From an uncultured Bacteroidota bacterium (lineage in GTDB: Bacteria > Bacteroidota > Bacteroidia > Bacteroidales > F082), in contig CAJVXP010000003.1 in the NCBI GenBank assembly GCA_913009685.1, positions 1-64,000 of the forward strand: DNA of 64,000 nt, written 5' to 3'. Below the pieces are notes generated by a model, which was not told the origin of the DNA, searched no databases, and saw only the letters and a list, made by a program, of their open reading frames with translations. Positions 25,883 through 33,926 of the stretch are shown piece by piece. Made by a program: the position numbers and the translations under genes. Every line of letters starts with the position of its first letter. Position 1 is the stretch's first letter.

Positions 25883-27130
25883 ATGAAAAGAATATTTACA
25901 ATTCTACTGGCATTGGCACTTATGCCGGCCATGAACACTTTTGCGCAAAGCAAAGACAAGGCAGTTTTTGAACCTTCACAAAACTCCTTTTATCCGAATG
26001 TCATTATGAAAGATGTGAAGGCTGTTCAGCAGCGGTTACATCCCAAGAAAACACAGAAATACTTCACAATGGATCAGTCGGGGATGAATCTGCCCGACAA
26101 AGTATCCGAATACAAATCGTTTTGGCATACGCCCACTACTTCACAGGGAAATACCGGTACATGCTGGTGCTTCTCGACCACTTCTTTTTTCGAATCGGAG
26201 GAACATCGCCTTTTTAATCAGGATGTGAAACTGTCGGAGATGTACACTGTTTATTGGGAATATGTGGAAAAAGCCAAAGGTTTTGTAAAAAGCCGGGGAA
26301 CTTCCGTATTTGATGAAGGCTCCGAAGCCAACGCCGTTACCCGTGATTATAAAAAATATGGTGTGGTTCCGCGGTCTGTTTACGATGGTTTTAAAGATGG
26401 ACGTAAATTTTATTCTCATGCTGAAATGATAAAGGAGATGAAAACCTATCTCCAAAATGTGAAAAAAACCGCTGCATGGAATGAAACAGAAGTAGTGGCT
26501 ACCATCAAAGCCATTATGAATCGTTACATGGGTGCGCCTCCCACATCATTTACTTACGACGGAAAACAGTACTCTCCCAAGTCTTTTTTGAAAGATTATC
26601 TCAAACTCAATATGAATGATTATGTGGATGTACTTTCGTATGAACAAAAACCCTTCTGGCATCAGGTGGAGTATCAGGTTCCTGACAACTGGTGGCACAG
26701 CAAAGCTTACTACAATGTACCGCTTAAAGTTTACATGGATATCTGGAATGACGCCATAACACACGGATATACCATGGCTATTGGCGGCGATGTTTCCGAA
26801 CCCGGATTTTCTCATAAGACCAATGTGGCACTTATTCCCGATTTCGATATCCCGGCTGCATATATTAATAATAATGCCCGCCAATTCAGGTTTTCAAACC
26901 GCACTACCACCGATGACCACGGCATGCATATGGTCGGTTACATGAAAGACAAAAACGGTCAAATGTGGTATCTGATAAAAGATTCAAGTTCCGGTTCACG
27001 TAGTGTTGATCCGAAAAGTCCGGAATTCGGCTATTACTTTTTCAGTACGCCTTATGTAAAACTGAAGATGATGGATTTCATGGTTCACAAGGATATGTTG
27101 AAAAAATACATGAAGAAATTTCAAAAGTAA
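25883..27130 (+). CDS. exported C1-family cysteine peptidase (bleomycin hydrolase / PepC-like)
   Basis: 415 residues. A signal peptide (TILLALALMPAMNTFAQ) is followed by a papain-fold C1B domain: oxyanion Gln88 and catalytic Cys94 in QGNTGTCWCFST, and the catalytic His in TDDHGMHMVGY. The third active-site position, normally Asn in ENSWG, reads KDSSSG (Asp). Cytosolic PepC enzymes form hexameric aminopeptidases; this exported form probably trims peptides in the periplasm or outside the cell. It stands alone with its own promoter and ends at a strong terminator. Confidence 0.88.
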   Translation: MKRIFTILLALALMPAMNTFAQSKDKAVFEPSQNSFYPNVIMKDVKAVQQRLHPKKTQKYFTMDQSGMNLPDKVSEYKSFWHTPTTSQGNTGTCWCFSTTSFFESEEHRLFNQDVKLSEMYTVYWEYVEKAKGFVKSRGTSVFDEGSEANAVTRDYKKYGVVPRSVYDGFKDGRKFYSHAEMIKEMKTYLQNVKKTAAWNETEVVATIKAIMNRYMGAPPTSFTYDGKQYSPKSFLKDYLKLNMNDYVDVLSYEQKPFWHQVEYQVPDNWWHSKAYYNVPLKVYMDIWNDAITHGYTMAIGGDVSEPGFSHKTNVALIPDFDIPAAYINNNARQFRFSNRTTTDDHGMHMVGYMKDKNGQMWYLIKDSSSGSRSVDPKSPEFGYYFFSTPYVKLKMMDFMVHKDMLKKYMKKFQK

Positions 27131-27154
27131 TCCGTGATTTATATCCATAAGATT

Positions 27155-27191
27155 AAAAGAGCGAATGTGAAATTTCACATCCGCTCTTTTT
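27155..27191. terminator. bidirectional terminator between convergent genes
   Basis: AAAAGAGCG and ATGTGAAA pair with TTTCACAT and CGCTCTTTTT, a 17-bp stem with one mismatch flanked by A and T runs, so it can stop transcription from both sides. Confidence 0.85.
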
Positions 27192-27215
27192 GGATCCTGA
27201 TAACAGCAATACTTC

Positions 27216-27791
27216 CTAATCTTCATCCAGCGTCCAGCTGTAAATCATGGAGGCATCACCGGTAAAATCTTTTTCGCGGTCAATATCTGTCTGGCTTTCA
27301 AACTCCGGGCCAAAACGTTCAAAAGCGCTGAGGAATCCAAAGTCTTTGTCCGGTATCTTTTCCAGAATTTTTCCCACAAGGGAGATTGATTTTTTGGCAA
27401 CGACAAGCCATGGCATGCCTGCCGTTCCAACAATATCAGTTACAATGCCTAATGCATCTCCGCCAATTCCTGTCTTGATGTCGTTGAGTACTTCGCCCAG
27501 GTCACGCGTGGCTTTACGACTGTGCCGCAGATAAAACTGCACGTTGATTTCACGATCTTTGGGCATTTCGCGGCTCAGTACAAAAAGACCTTCAGAGCCT
27601 TGCTGGTCGGTGTCAAACTGATACTCATTGTTATGCCGGCTGGTGAGCCGGAAAGGTTCCTGCGGGAGAGTAGAGACGATCATTTTGTCTTTCTCGGAAG
27701 GATGGTCGGCAACAACAACAAAATAGAGATGCCATCTCTTGCGGGGACGGTAAATTTTTACTTCATCAATTTCCAAACGAACTTTTGTCAT
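27216..27791 (-). CDS. hypothetical protein
   Basis: 191 residues, no family recognised. The N-terminal half looks beta-rich (VRLEIDEVKIYRPRKRWHLYFVVVAD, then FRLTSRHNNEYQFDTD). The centre is helical with a Gly-rich hydrophobic stretch (GGDALGIVTDIVGTAGMPWLVVAKK), and the end is acidic. There is no signal peptide. It shares the terminator at 27155 with the C1 peptidase and is divergent from the SDR gene. Confidence 0.75.
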   Translation of the reverse strand: MTKVRLEIDEVKIYRPRKRWHLYFVVVADHPSEKDKMIVSTLPQEPFRLTSRHNNEYQFDTDQQGSEGLFVLSREMPKDREINVQFYLRHSRKATRDLGEVLNDIKTGIGGDALGIVTDIVGTAGMPWLVVAKKSISLVGKILEKIPDKDFGFLSAFERFGPEFESQTDIDREKDFTGDASMIYSWTLDED

Positions 27792-27966
27792 AATATTAAG
27801 TTTTAATGGGTTGGCTATAAAATTACTATAATTCTGTGTAATGACTAAGTTTTTTGAGACTTTTTGTTAAATATTCAAAATATTTCGTTATTTCGCAGGC
27901 GATTTCCAGGGAAAAGGATTTTCTTTAAAGAAATTTTTCTATCATTGTAAACCAGAAATAAGTGGC

Positions 27967-28773
27967 ATGAAGAATAAAGTGGTTGTCATCACCGGAGCCA
28001 GTTCGGGCATTGGAAAAGCGCTTGCTTTTACATTTGCACGGCATGGTTCGTCTGTATTTCTGGGCGCTCGCAGTGGCGATAAATTAAAGGAGATTGTCTC
28101 AGAAATTGAAGCAGATGGCGGGAAAGCCGCTTTTTTTACCATGGATGTTGCCCTTGAAAACGATTGTAAGAATTTTATTTTGAACGCAAAAGAAACTTTC
28201 GGAAAAATAGATGTGCTGATTAATAATGCCGGTATTTCCATGCGGGCTTTGTTTGCTGACACAACACCCGATGTGTTGAAGCGTGTTATGGATGTGAATT
28301 TTTGGGGAACGGTCTATTGCACGAAATATGCACTACCGTTTTTGCTGGAGACAAAGGGTTCTGTGGTAGCTGTTTCTTCGGTGGCAGGTATTAAAGGTCT
28401 GCCCGGAAGAACAGGCTATTCGGCTTCGAAATTTGCCATTCACGGGTTTATGGAAAGCCTGCGTATCGAAAATATGAAAACAGGGCTGCATGTGATGATG
28501 GCATATCCCGGCTTTACTGCTTCCAATATTCGTAATACCGCTTTGGTTGCCGATGGCTCCGAACAGGGAAAATCGCCTTTGGATGAGGGGAAAATCATGT
28601 CGGCAGAAGAGGTGGCCGCGCATATTTACCAGTCGGTAAAAAAACGTAAAACATCTATGGTGCTGACAACACAGGGGAAGCTGACAGTCTTTCTGAGTAA
28701 GTTTTTCTCCGGATTTCTTGATAAACTGGTCTATCGTCACATGGCCAAAGAACCGGATTCCCCTTTTAAATAG
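27967..28773 (+). CDS. short-chain dehydrogenase/reductase (SDR)
   Basis: 268 residues, classical SDR: cofactor motif TGASSGIGK near 12-20, INNAGIS near the middle, catalytic Ser in VVAVSSVAG and the YxxxK pair in GYSASKF. The C-terminal hydrophobic helices (KLTVFLSKFFSGFLDKLVY) suggest membrane association and a lipid or hydrophobic substrate, as in DHRS7-like members. The substrate is unknown. It is a paralogue of the SDR at the right end of the window. Confidence 0.92.
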   Translation: MKNKVVVITGASSGIGKALAFTFARHGSSVFLGARSGDKLKEIVSEIEADGGKAAFFTMDVALENDCKNFILNAKETFGKIDVLINNAGISMRALFADTTPDVLKRVMDVNFWGTVYCTKYALPFLLETKGSVVAVSSVAGIKGLPGRTGYSASKFAIHGFMESLRIENMKTGLHVMMAYPGFTASNIRNTALVADGSEQGKSPLDEGKIMSAEEVAAHIYQSVKKRKTSMVLTTQGKLTVFLSKFFSGFLDKLVYRHMAKEPDSPFK

Positions 28774-28815
28774 GAAATAATTTATAACAGAAATAAGAAT
28801 CAATAAAATAAAAAA

Positions 28816-29268
28816 ATGATTAATTCATATGAAATAATTCCAAAAAAAGGTCTTGGTGATCTAAAGTTTGGTATGGATATGGAGAAAGTGGTCTCTGCAT
28901 TGGGTGAACCGGAAGAGGTGGATAATTTTGAGGGAGATGAAGAACTTAACGCCGTGCTTTTACATTACCAGGATAAGGGGTTTTCTGTATTCTTTGAAGG
29001 GGTAACCCGGCAGGTAGTGGCCGGCATAGAAACCGATTATTCCGAGGCCACGCTCTTTGGCGAGAAGGTTATCGGTATGACTGAAGAGCAGGCCATAGAC
29101 CTGATGACGCGCAATGGTATTCCCGATTTCGATAAGGAAACAGAAGCGGGCGAAACACGACTCTCCTTTGAAGAGATTATGGTCGATTTCTATTTGCGTG
29201 ATGGCAAAGTGGCATTTGTCAACTGGGATGTCATTGTTGATGAAGAAGGCAACCTGACAGATTTTTAA
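28816..29268 (+). CDS. hypothetical acidic protein
   Basis: 150 residues, acidic and soluble. The opening IIPKKGLGDLKFGMDMEKVVSALGEP resembles the G.l.FGMs..eV...lG.P pattern seen in BamE/SmpA-like folds and in some immunity proteins, repeated once (EKVIGMTEEQAIDLMTRNGIP), which suggests a tandem two-domain build. No toxin gene is next to it. It follows the SDR gene by 42 bases. Confidence 0.75.
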   Translation: MINSYEIIPKKGLGDLKFGMDMEKVVSALGEPEEVDNFEGDEELNAVLLHYQDKGFSVFFEGVTRQVVAGIETDYSEATLFGEKVIGMTEEQAIDLMTRNGIPDFDKETEAGETRLSFEEIMVDFYLRDGKVAFVNWDVIVDEEGNLTDF

Positions 29269-29380
29269 TTCGGATTTCCCCGGGTATTTTCACGTTTAAT
29301 GTATTTATAGTCAGCATGTAATAAACCTTTGTGTTTGTTGCAGAATGTTTGTATTGTTTGCCCGGAAGGGCTAAAAACCG

Positions 29381-29388
29381 TATTTTTG
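29381..29388 (+). promoter_or_regulatory. -7 promoter box TATTTTTG of uvrB
   Basis: Consensus TAnnTTTG with TTTG at 29357-29360, 20 bases upstream, as the -33 element. The box ends 7 bases before the uvrB ATG, so the message is probably leaderless. Confidence 0.65.
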
Positions 29389-29395
29389 CCGGGTA

Positions 29396-31420
29396 ATGCA
29401 TTTCAAACTCACATCGGAATACAAGCCTACCGGCGACCAGCCGGAAGCTATTGCGCAGCTCGTAGATGGCCTGCGGCGGGGCGATGAGGCACAGGTGTTG
29501 CTCGGCGTAACCGGCTCTGGCAAGACATTCACCATCGCTAATATGCTGGCGCAGGTGAACCGTCCCGCTCTGGTGCTGAGCCACAACAAAACGCTGGCGG
29601 CACAGCTTTATGGTGAGTTTAAACAGTTCTTTCCTGAAAACAGAGTCGAATATTTTGTTTCGTATTATGATTATTATCAGCCGGAAGCCTATCTTCCGGT
29701 TACCAACACTTACATCGAAAAGGACCTTTCCATAAATGAAGAGATTGAGAAACTGCGGCTGAGTACCACCTCTGCGCTGCTCTCTGGCAGGCGGGATGTG
29801 ATAGTGGTAAGTTCTGTTTCCTGCATTTACGGCATTGGAAATCCGGAAGATTTTACCAGCAATGTGGTGGTTTTGCAAAAAGGACAGGCGCTGAGTCGTC
29901 AGAAGTTGCTGAACGATTTGGTAAACGCTCTCTATTCGCGTACGCAGATGGAACTTGGCCGGGGAAATTTCCGTGTGAAAGGCGACACGGTGGATGTGTA
30001 TCCTGCTTATGCGGATGATGCTTTTCGCATTATTTTCTGGGGCAACGAGATTGAAACGCTGGAGTCCATCGATCCCCTTTCCGGGAAACGCATCAACAGC
30101 ATAGATACACTCACCATCTATCCGGCCAATATTTTTGTTACTACCAAAGACAAGATGAGTTCTGCTATTGCTGAGATACAAATGGATATGCAAAAGCAGG
30201 TGGATTATTTTCATGAAATCGGAAAACATCAGGAAGCTAAGCGACTGGCAGACCGGGTGAGTTACGATGTGGAGATGTTGCGCGAACTGGGATATTGTTC
30301 CGGAATTGAAAACTATTCACGCTATTTTGATGGGCGTGATTCAGGCTCGCGTCCTTTTTGTCTGCTCGACTATTTTCCGGAGGATTATATTACGGTAATC
30401 GACGAAAGCCATGTTACCATTTCGCAGGTCAGAGCTATGTATGGAGGAGACCGTTCGCGGAAGCAAAACCTGGTAGAGTATGGTTTTCGCCTGCCTTCGG
30501 CTATGGATAACCGGCCGTTGAAATTTGATGAGTTTGAGCAAATGTCCGGACAAACTATCTACGTAAGTGCTACCCCGGCCGATTATGAGCTGCAAAAGGC
30601 GGAAGGAGTGGTGGTGGAACAGATTATCCGGCCTACGGGGCTGCTGGAACCAAAGATTGAAGTACGTCCCAGCCTGAATCAGATCGATGATCTGTTAGAC
30701 GAGGTTGACCATACTATCAAAGCCGGTCAGCGTGTACTGGTAACCACGCTCACCAAAAGAATGGCCGAAGAGCTGACCAAATATCTAATGAACCTGAACA
30801 TAAAATCCCGCTATATTCATTCGGACGTGGATACACTTGACCGTATTGAAATTATGCGTGATTTGCGCCTCGGAAATATTGATGTGCTGGTAGGAGTGAA
30901 CCTTCTGCGCGAAGGGCTGGATTTGCCGGAAGTATCACTGGTGGCCATTTTGGATGCGGACAAAGAGGGTTTTTTGCGTTCTGAGCGGTCGCTGACGCAG
31001 ACGGCAGGCCGTGCGGCACGAAACTTAGACAGCAGAGTGATTTTTTATGCCGACAAAATGACCGGCTCCATGCAGCGTACCATTGACGAAACCAACCGCA
31101 AACGCGAAAAGCAAATGGCTTACAATATCAAATACAATATCACCCCGCGGCAAATTTTTAAGTCCACGGATGCCATTATGGGACAAACCGTTGTTGCTGA
31201 TTCAAGAAAAGAGCACGAGAAAGCGTATGTGGAAAAAGAAGCCGGCATTGCCGCCGACCCTGTGGTGCAGTATATGAACCGGCAGGCTATTCAGGAGGCC
31301 ATCGCAAAGACAAAAAAGGAGATGCAGAAGGCGGCCAAACAACTGGATTTTATTGAGGCTGCACGACTGCGGGACGAAATGAAAGGACTGGAGGAACTTA
31401 TGGCTAAAAAAGAATGCTGA
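29396..31420 (+). CDS. uvrB: excinuclease ABC subunit B (UvrB)
   Basis: 674 residues. Walker A GVTGSGKT, the beta-hairpin region YYDYYQPEAYLP, the DESHVT Walker B, helicase motifs (SATPADYE, GVNLLREGLDLPEVSL, QTAGRAARN) and a C-terminal UVR domain (QLDFIEAARLRDEM) are all present. It is loaded by UvrA at DNA lesions, verifies damage and recruits UvrC in nucleotide excision repair. The C-terminus overlaps the next small frame by 7 bases. Confidence 0.98.
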   Translation: MHFKLTSEYKPTGDQPEAIAQLVDGLRRGDEAQVLLGVTGSGKTFTIANMLAQVNRPALVLSHNKTLAAQLYGEFKQFFPENRVEYFVSYYDYYQPEAYLPVTNTYIEKDLSINEEIEKLRLSTTSALLSGRRDVIVVSSVSCIYGIGNPEDFTSNVVVLQKGQALSRQKLLNDLVNALYSRTQMELGRGNFRVKGDTVDVYPAYADDAFRIIFWGNEIETLESIDPLSGKRINSIDTLTIYPANIFVTTKDKMSSAIAEIQMDMQKQVDYFHEIGKHQEAKRLADRVSYDVEMLRELGYCSGIENYSRYFDGRDSGSRPFCLLDYFPEDYITVIDESHVTISQVRAMYGGDRSRKQNLVEYGFRLPSAMDNRPLKFDEFEQMSGQTIYVSATPADYELQKAEGVVVEQIIRPTGLLEPKIEVRPSLNQIDDLLDEVDHTIKAGQRVLVTTLTKRMAEELTKYLMNLNIKSRYIHSDVDTLDRIEIMRDLRLGNIDVLVGVNLLREGLDLPEVSLVAILDADKEGFLRSERSLTQTAGRAARNLDSRVIFYADKMTGSMQRTIDETNRKREKQMAYNIKYNITPRQIFKSTDAIMGQTVVADSRKEHEKAYVEKEAGIAADPVVQYMNRQAIQEAIAKTKKEMQKAAKQLDFIEAARLRDEMKGLEELMAKKEC

Positions 31421-31686
31421 ATGACATTGGCCAAAATGTGATGATCTCCGGTTTTAAGGAATATTATAAACTGGTGGATTTTTTCTCACAGTTTAAGATT
31501 AAAAACCTCCGTATTGTCATGGGGGTGCCTATTCTGGAGAAGGTGATGGACAAACGTTATTACGAAAATCTGAAAGGCGGCATCCTGCAGGCGATGGGGA
31601 TGCTCTTTCCTCAAAAGATGAAACTCTACATCTATCCTACACTGAAAACAGATGGAAAAGAAAATGGTAGATTCAAAAAATATTGA
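31414..31686 (+). CDS. hypothetical protein downstream of uvrB
   Basis: 90 residues, overlapping the uvrB end by 7 bases and so translationally coupled. Recognisable stretches: ISGFKEYYKLVDFFSQF, LRIVMGVPILEKVMDKRYY, LKGGILQAMGMLF and KLYIYPTL, which look like a small alpha/beta domain. Family not recognised. It ends in a Lys-rich tail overlapping the next frame, and the two may once have been one gene. Confidence 0.6.
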   Translation: MLNDIGQNVMISGFKEYYKLVDFFSQFKIKNLRIVMGVPILEKVMDKRYYENLKGGILQAMGMLFPQKMKLYIYPTLKTDGKENGRFKKY

Positions 31687-31891
31687 AATAGAGGAAGACA
31701 TCCGGCTCCTTTATGATTGTCTGATTCAAAACCGCTTTATCCTTGACCTGAAAAGTGAACTGCCGGAGCGGCTGTTTATAAAATCGCGGGAAGTGTTAAA
31801 GATGATTCAGAATGGAAATCCCGAATGGGAACATTATGTACCTGTGACCGTGGCCAGGACGATTAAAGAAAAGAAATTATTTTTAAAATAA
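31664..31891 (+). CDS. hypothetical protein, possibly the second half of a split gene
   Basis: 75 residues from the ATG of MVDSKNIE (an earlier ATG at 31652 is possible). Helical and acidic, ending GNPEWEHYVPVTVARTIKEKKLF. It overlaps the previous frame by about 20-35 bases in a +1 frame. The joined product would be about 165 residues. Family not recognised. Confidence 0.55.
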   Translation: MVDSKNIEIEEDIRLLYDCLIQNRFILDLKSELPERLFIKSREVLKMIQNGNPEWEHYVPVTVARTIKEKKLFLK

Positions 31892-31897
31892 TGCCAC

Positions 31898-32308
31898 TTA
31901 AAAGCTTTTGAAAATCCGGGCCCGGGAAACGCCGGGAGCTTTCACATCGATATCCAAAAAGTAGCCAAAAGGAGTCTGCTCACATTCGTAACCGGCATTT
32001 TTCATGCGGGCTTCGGCTTTATCGAAGAGCTCCTTGGTGAAATGCGGTTCGGCTTTGCTTTCCGACAAATGGGCAAAAGAGTGGAGGACAACCTTGCGGG
32101 TGTTGTTTTTCTTAGCACCCCATTTCAGATTCTTTACCAGTTTGGTTTCCACCGGTTTCATGTTTTGCTCATCGGCTTCTTCGGTTTGAATGAAAGCCAC
32201 GAGACTCTCCTCAAATGCAGCTCCTTCATTTATTTCGGGGAAATCTTCTAATGTTTTGCTCACCGGCTGATAGGCAAACCGTTCGCAGTAAATCATCAAT
32301 AATTTCAT
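31898..32308 (-). CDS. stand-alone threonyl-tRNA synthetase editing-domain-like protein
   Basis: 136 residues. The pattern MKLLMIYCERFAY, the strand VVAFIQTEEAD, RKVVLHSFAHLSESKA and the C-terminal YECEQTPFGYFLDIDVKAPGVSR match the archaeal ThrRS editing fold related to D-aminoacyl-tRNA deacylase. SFAHLS and TPFGYF are the key conserved spots. A free-standing copy would hydrolyse mischarged or D-aminoacyl-tRNA, but the substrate is inferred. It has its own -7 box (32325-32332) and is divergent from rarA. Confidence 0.8.
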   Translation of the reverse strand: MKLLMIYCERFAYQPVSKTLEDFPEINEGAAFEESLVAFIQTEEADEQNMKPVETKLVKNLKWGAKKNNTRKVVLHSFAHLSESKAEPHFTKELFDKAEARMKNAGYECEQTPFGYFLDIDVKAPGVSRARIFKSF

Positions 32309-32324
32309 GGTTAAATAATTTTCG

Positions 32325-32332
32325 CAAAGATA
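32325..32332 (-). promoter_or_regulatory. -7 promoter box TATCTTTG of the editing-domain gene
   Basis: Consensus TAnnTTTG on the minus strand, 17 bases upstream of the start codon. Confidence 0.55.
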
Positions 32333-32451
32333 AAAAACTTCGGAGCGTTTTTCTTAAAAGGTAGTCCGAAAAAGCGGATGGGCTCATTGCAATGATGCGA
32401 ATAGATAAAGTAAGGGGGGCAAGGCCTTCCGAAAGATGAAAAAAATTACCG

Positions 32452-32459
32452 TATTTTTG
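32452..32459 (+). promoter_or_regulatory. -7 promoter box TATTTTTG of rarA
   Basis: Consensus TAnnTTTG inside the longer open frame, supporting the rarA start at 32481 rather than 32436. Confidence 0.55.
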
Positions 32460-32480
32460 TCAGACAAACAAGAGTACAAT

Positions 32481-33749
32481 ATGGCCATTCCGTTAGCAGA
32501 ACAGTTGCGTCCGAATACGCTGGACGCGTTCATGGGGCAGGAAAAGCTGGTGGGCAAAGAGGGTATTTTGCGCAAAGTGATTGAGTCGGGGAATATTCCT
32601 TCGATGATTCTCTGGGGCCCGCCGGGGGTGGGAAAAACTACGCTGGCGCACATCATTGCCGAGCAGCATAGTCTGACGTTCTATACACTGAATGCGGTAA
32701 GCGCCGGGGTGAAAGATGTGCGAAAGGTCATTGAGTCGGCTTCGCAGTACGCCGGCAATGTAATCCTGTTTATTGATGAAATTCATCGTTTTAGCAAATC
32801 ACAACAAGATTCGTTGTTGAGCGCCGTGGAAAAAGGCGTTATCACACTCATCGGCGCGACCACGGAAAATCCTTCGTTTGAGGTGATTTCGCCGCTCTTG
32901 TCGCGATGCCAGGTTTATGTTTTGAAACCGTTGGAGAAGAAGCATTTGGAGATACTGGCCGAAAAAGCCGTAAAACTGCTATCGAAACAGAACGGATTGC
33001 CAATTGAAATAGAGGAAACGGAAGCTTTGCTACGCATTTCCGGCGGTGATGCCCGTAAACTTTACAACGCACTGGAACTTTTTGTACAGCAGGAGAAGAG
33101 AAATAATCAACGGCTGGTGATTACCGATGAAAATATCATCCGGACGATTCAGGAGAATATTGTTCTTTACGACAAGCAGGGTGAGATGCACTACGACATT
33201 GTTTCGGCTTTTATCAAATCGTTGCGGGGCAGCGATCCCAACGCGGCGGTGTATTGGCTGGCACGCATGGTAGAAGCCGGCGAGGACCCCAAATTTATTG
33301 CCCGGCGCATGCTGGTCCTTGCCTCGGAAGATATCGGCAATGCCAATCCTAATGCGCTCTTGCTCGCCAACACCTGTTTTGATGCGGTGAGCAAGATAGG
33401 CTGGCCCGAAAGCCGGATTATCCTGTCGCAGACAGCCATCTATCTGGCCGGTTCTCCTAAAAGCAATGCGGCGTATATGGCCATTAATAAAGCGCAATCG
33501 TTAGTGAAGAAAACCGGTGACCTTTCGGTACCATTACACTTGCGTAATGCTCCCACCGGCCTTATGAAAGAGATGGGATACGGCAAAAATTACCGGTATG
33601 CCCACGATTATGAAGGCAATTTTACGGATTTGGAATTCCTTCCGGAGGAAATCAGCGGGAGCACACTTTTTGAACCGGGCAACAACCCGCGGGAACAGGA
33701 AATGCGTAAATCACTGAAAAACAAATGGAAAAACAGATATCGTTACTAA
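32481..33749 (+). CDS. rarA: replication-associated recombination protein RarA (MgsA), AAA+ ATPase
   Basis: 422 residues from MAIPLAEQLRPNTLDAFMGQ, the family opening. Walker A GPPGVGKTT, Walker B ILFIDEIHRF, sensor 1 IGATTENPSF and the C-terminal MgsA tetramerisation part (GSDPNAAVYWLARM, RRMLVLASEDIGNANP, LHLRNAPTGLMKEMGYG) are complete. It acts at stalled forks and on single-stranded DNA gaps, interacting with SSB. The stop is one base from the large hairpin element at 33751. Confidence 0.97.
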   Translation: MAIPLAEQLRPNTLDAFMGQEKLVGKEGILRKVIESGNIPSMILWGPPGVGKTTLAHIIAEQHSLTFYTLNAVSAGVKDVRKVIESASQYAGNVILFIDEIHRFSKSQQDSLLSAVEKGVITLIGATTENPSFEVISPLLSRCQVYVLKPLEKKHLEILAEKAVKLLSKQNGLPIEIEETEALLRISGGDARKLYNALELFVQQEKRNNQRLVITDENIIRTIQENIVLYDKQGEMHYDIVSAFIKSLRGSDPNAAVYWLARMVEAGEDPKFIARRMLVLASEDIGNANPNALLLANTCFDAVSKIGWPESRIILSQTAIYLAGSPKSNAAYMAINKAQSLVKKTGDLSVPLHLRNAPTGLMKEMGYGKNYRYAHDYEGNFTDLEFLPEEISGSTLFEPGNNPREQEMRKSLKNKWKNRYRY

Positions 33750-33750
33750 T

Positions 33751-33926
33751 CCTTAAATCCGCAGCCCCTTGTCTGTTACATTGCCAAACTGCACGCCATT
33801 GTTGAGAATGCTCGCTTTGAGCTTCTCACCGTAGCAAATGCTACGTTTCCGATGCTCAAGCACTGCGCTCCCCAACACTGACGCACATTTCGGCACTTCA
33901 TTACGAAAAGGCCTGCGGAATTAAGG
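33751..33926 (-). repeat. 176-nt long-hairpin element (MITE-like or structured RNA)
   Basis: The ends are inverted repeats: CCTTAAATCCGCAG (33751-33764) with CTGCGGAATTAAGG (33913-33926). Inside, a 23-nt arm pairs with its partner using 17 Watson-Crick pairs; in the minus-strand transcript four further positions become G-U pairs, with two mismatches. A CTTGAGC/GCTCAA stem and a 7-bp apical hairpin (CGTAGCA/TGCTACG, 33830-33845) complete it. It exactly fills the gap between the rarA and comB stop codons. It has no coding capacity. Confidence 0.7.

Noticed and set aside
29231..30229. Long minus-strand frame (332 codons)
   Set aside because: Antisense shadow of uvrB with no family signature.
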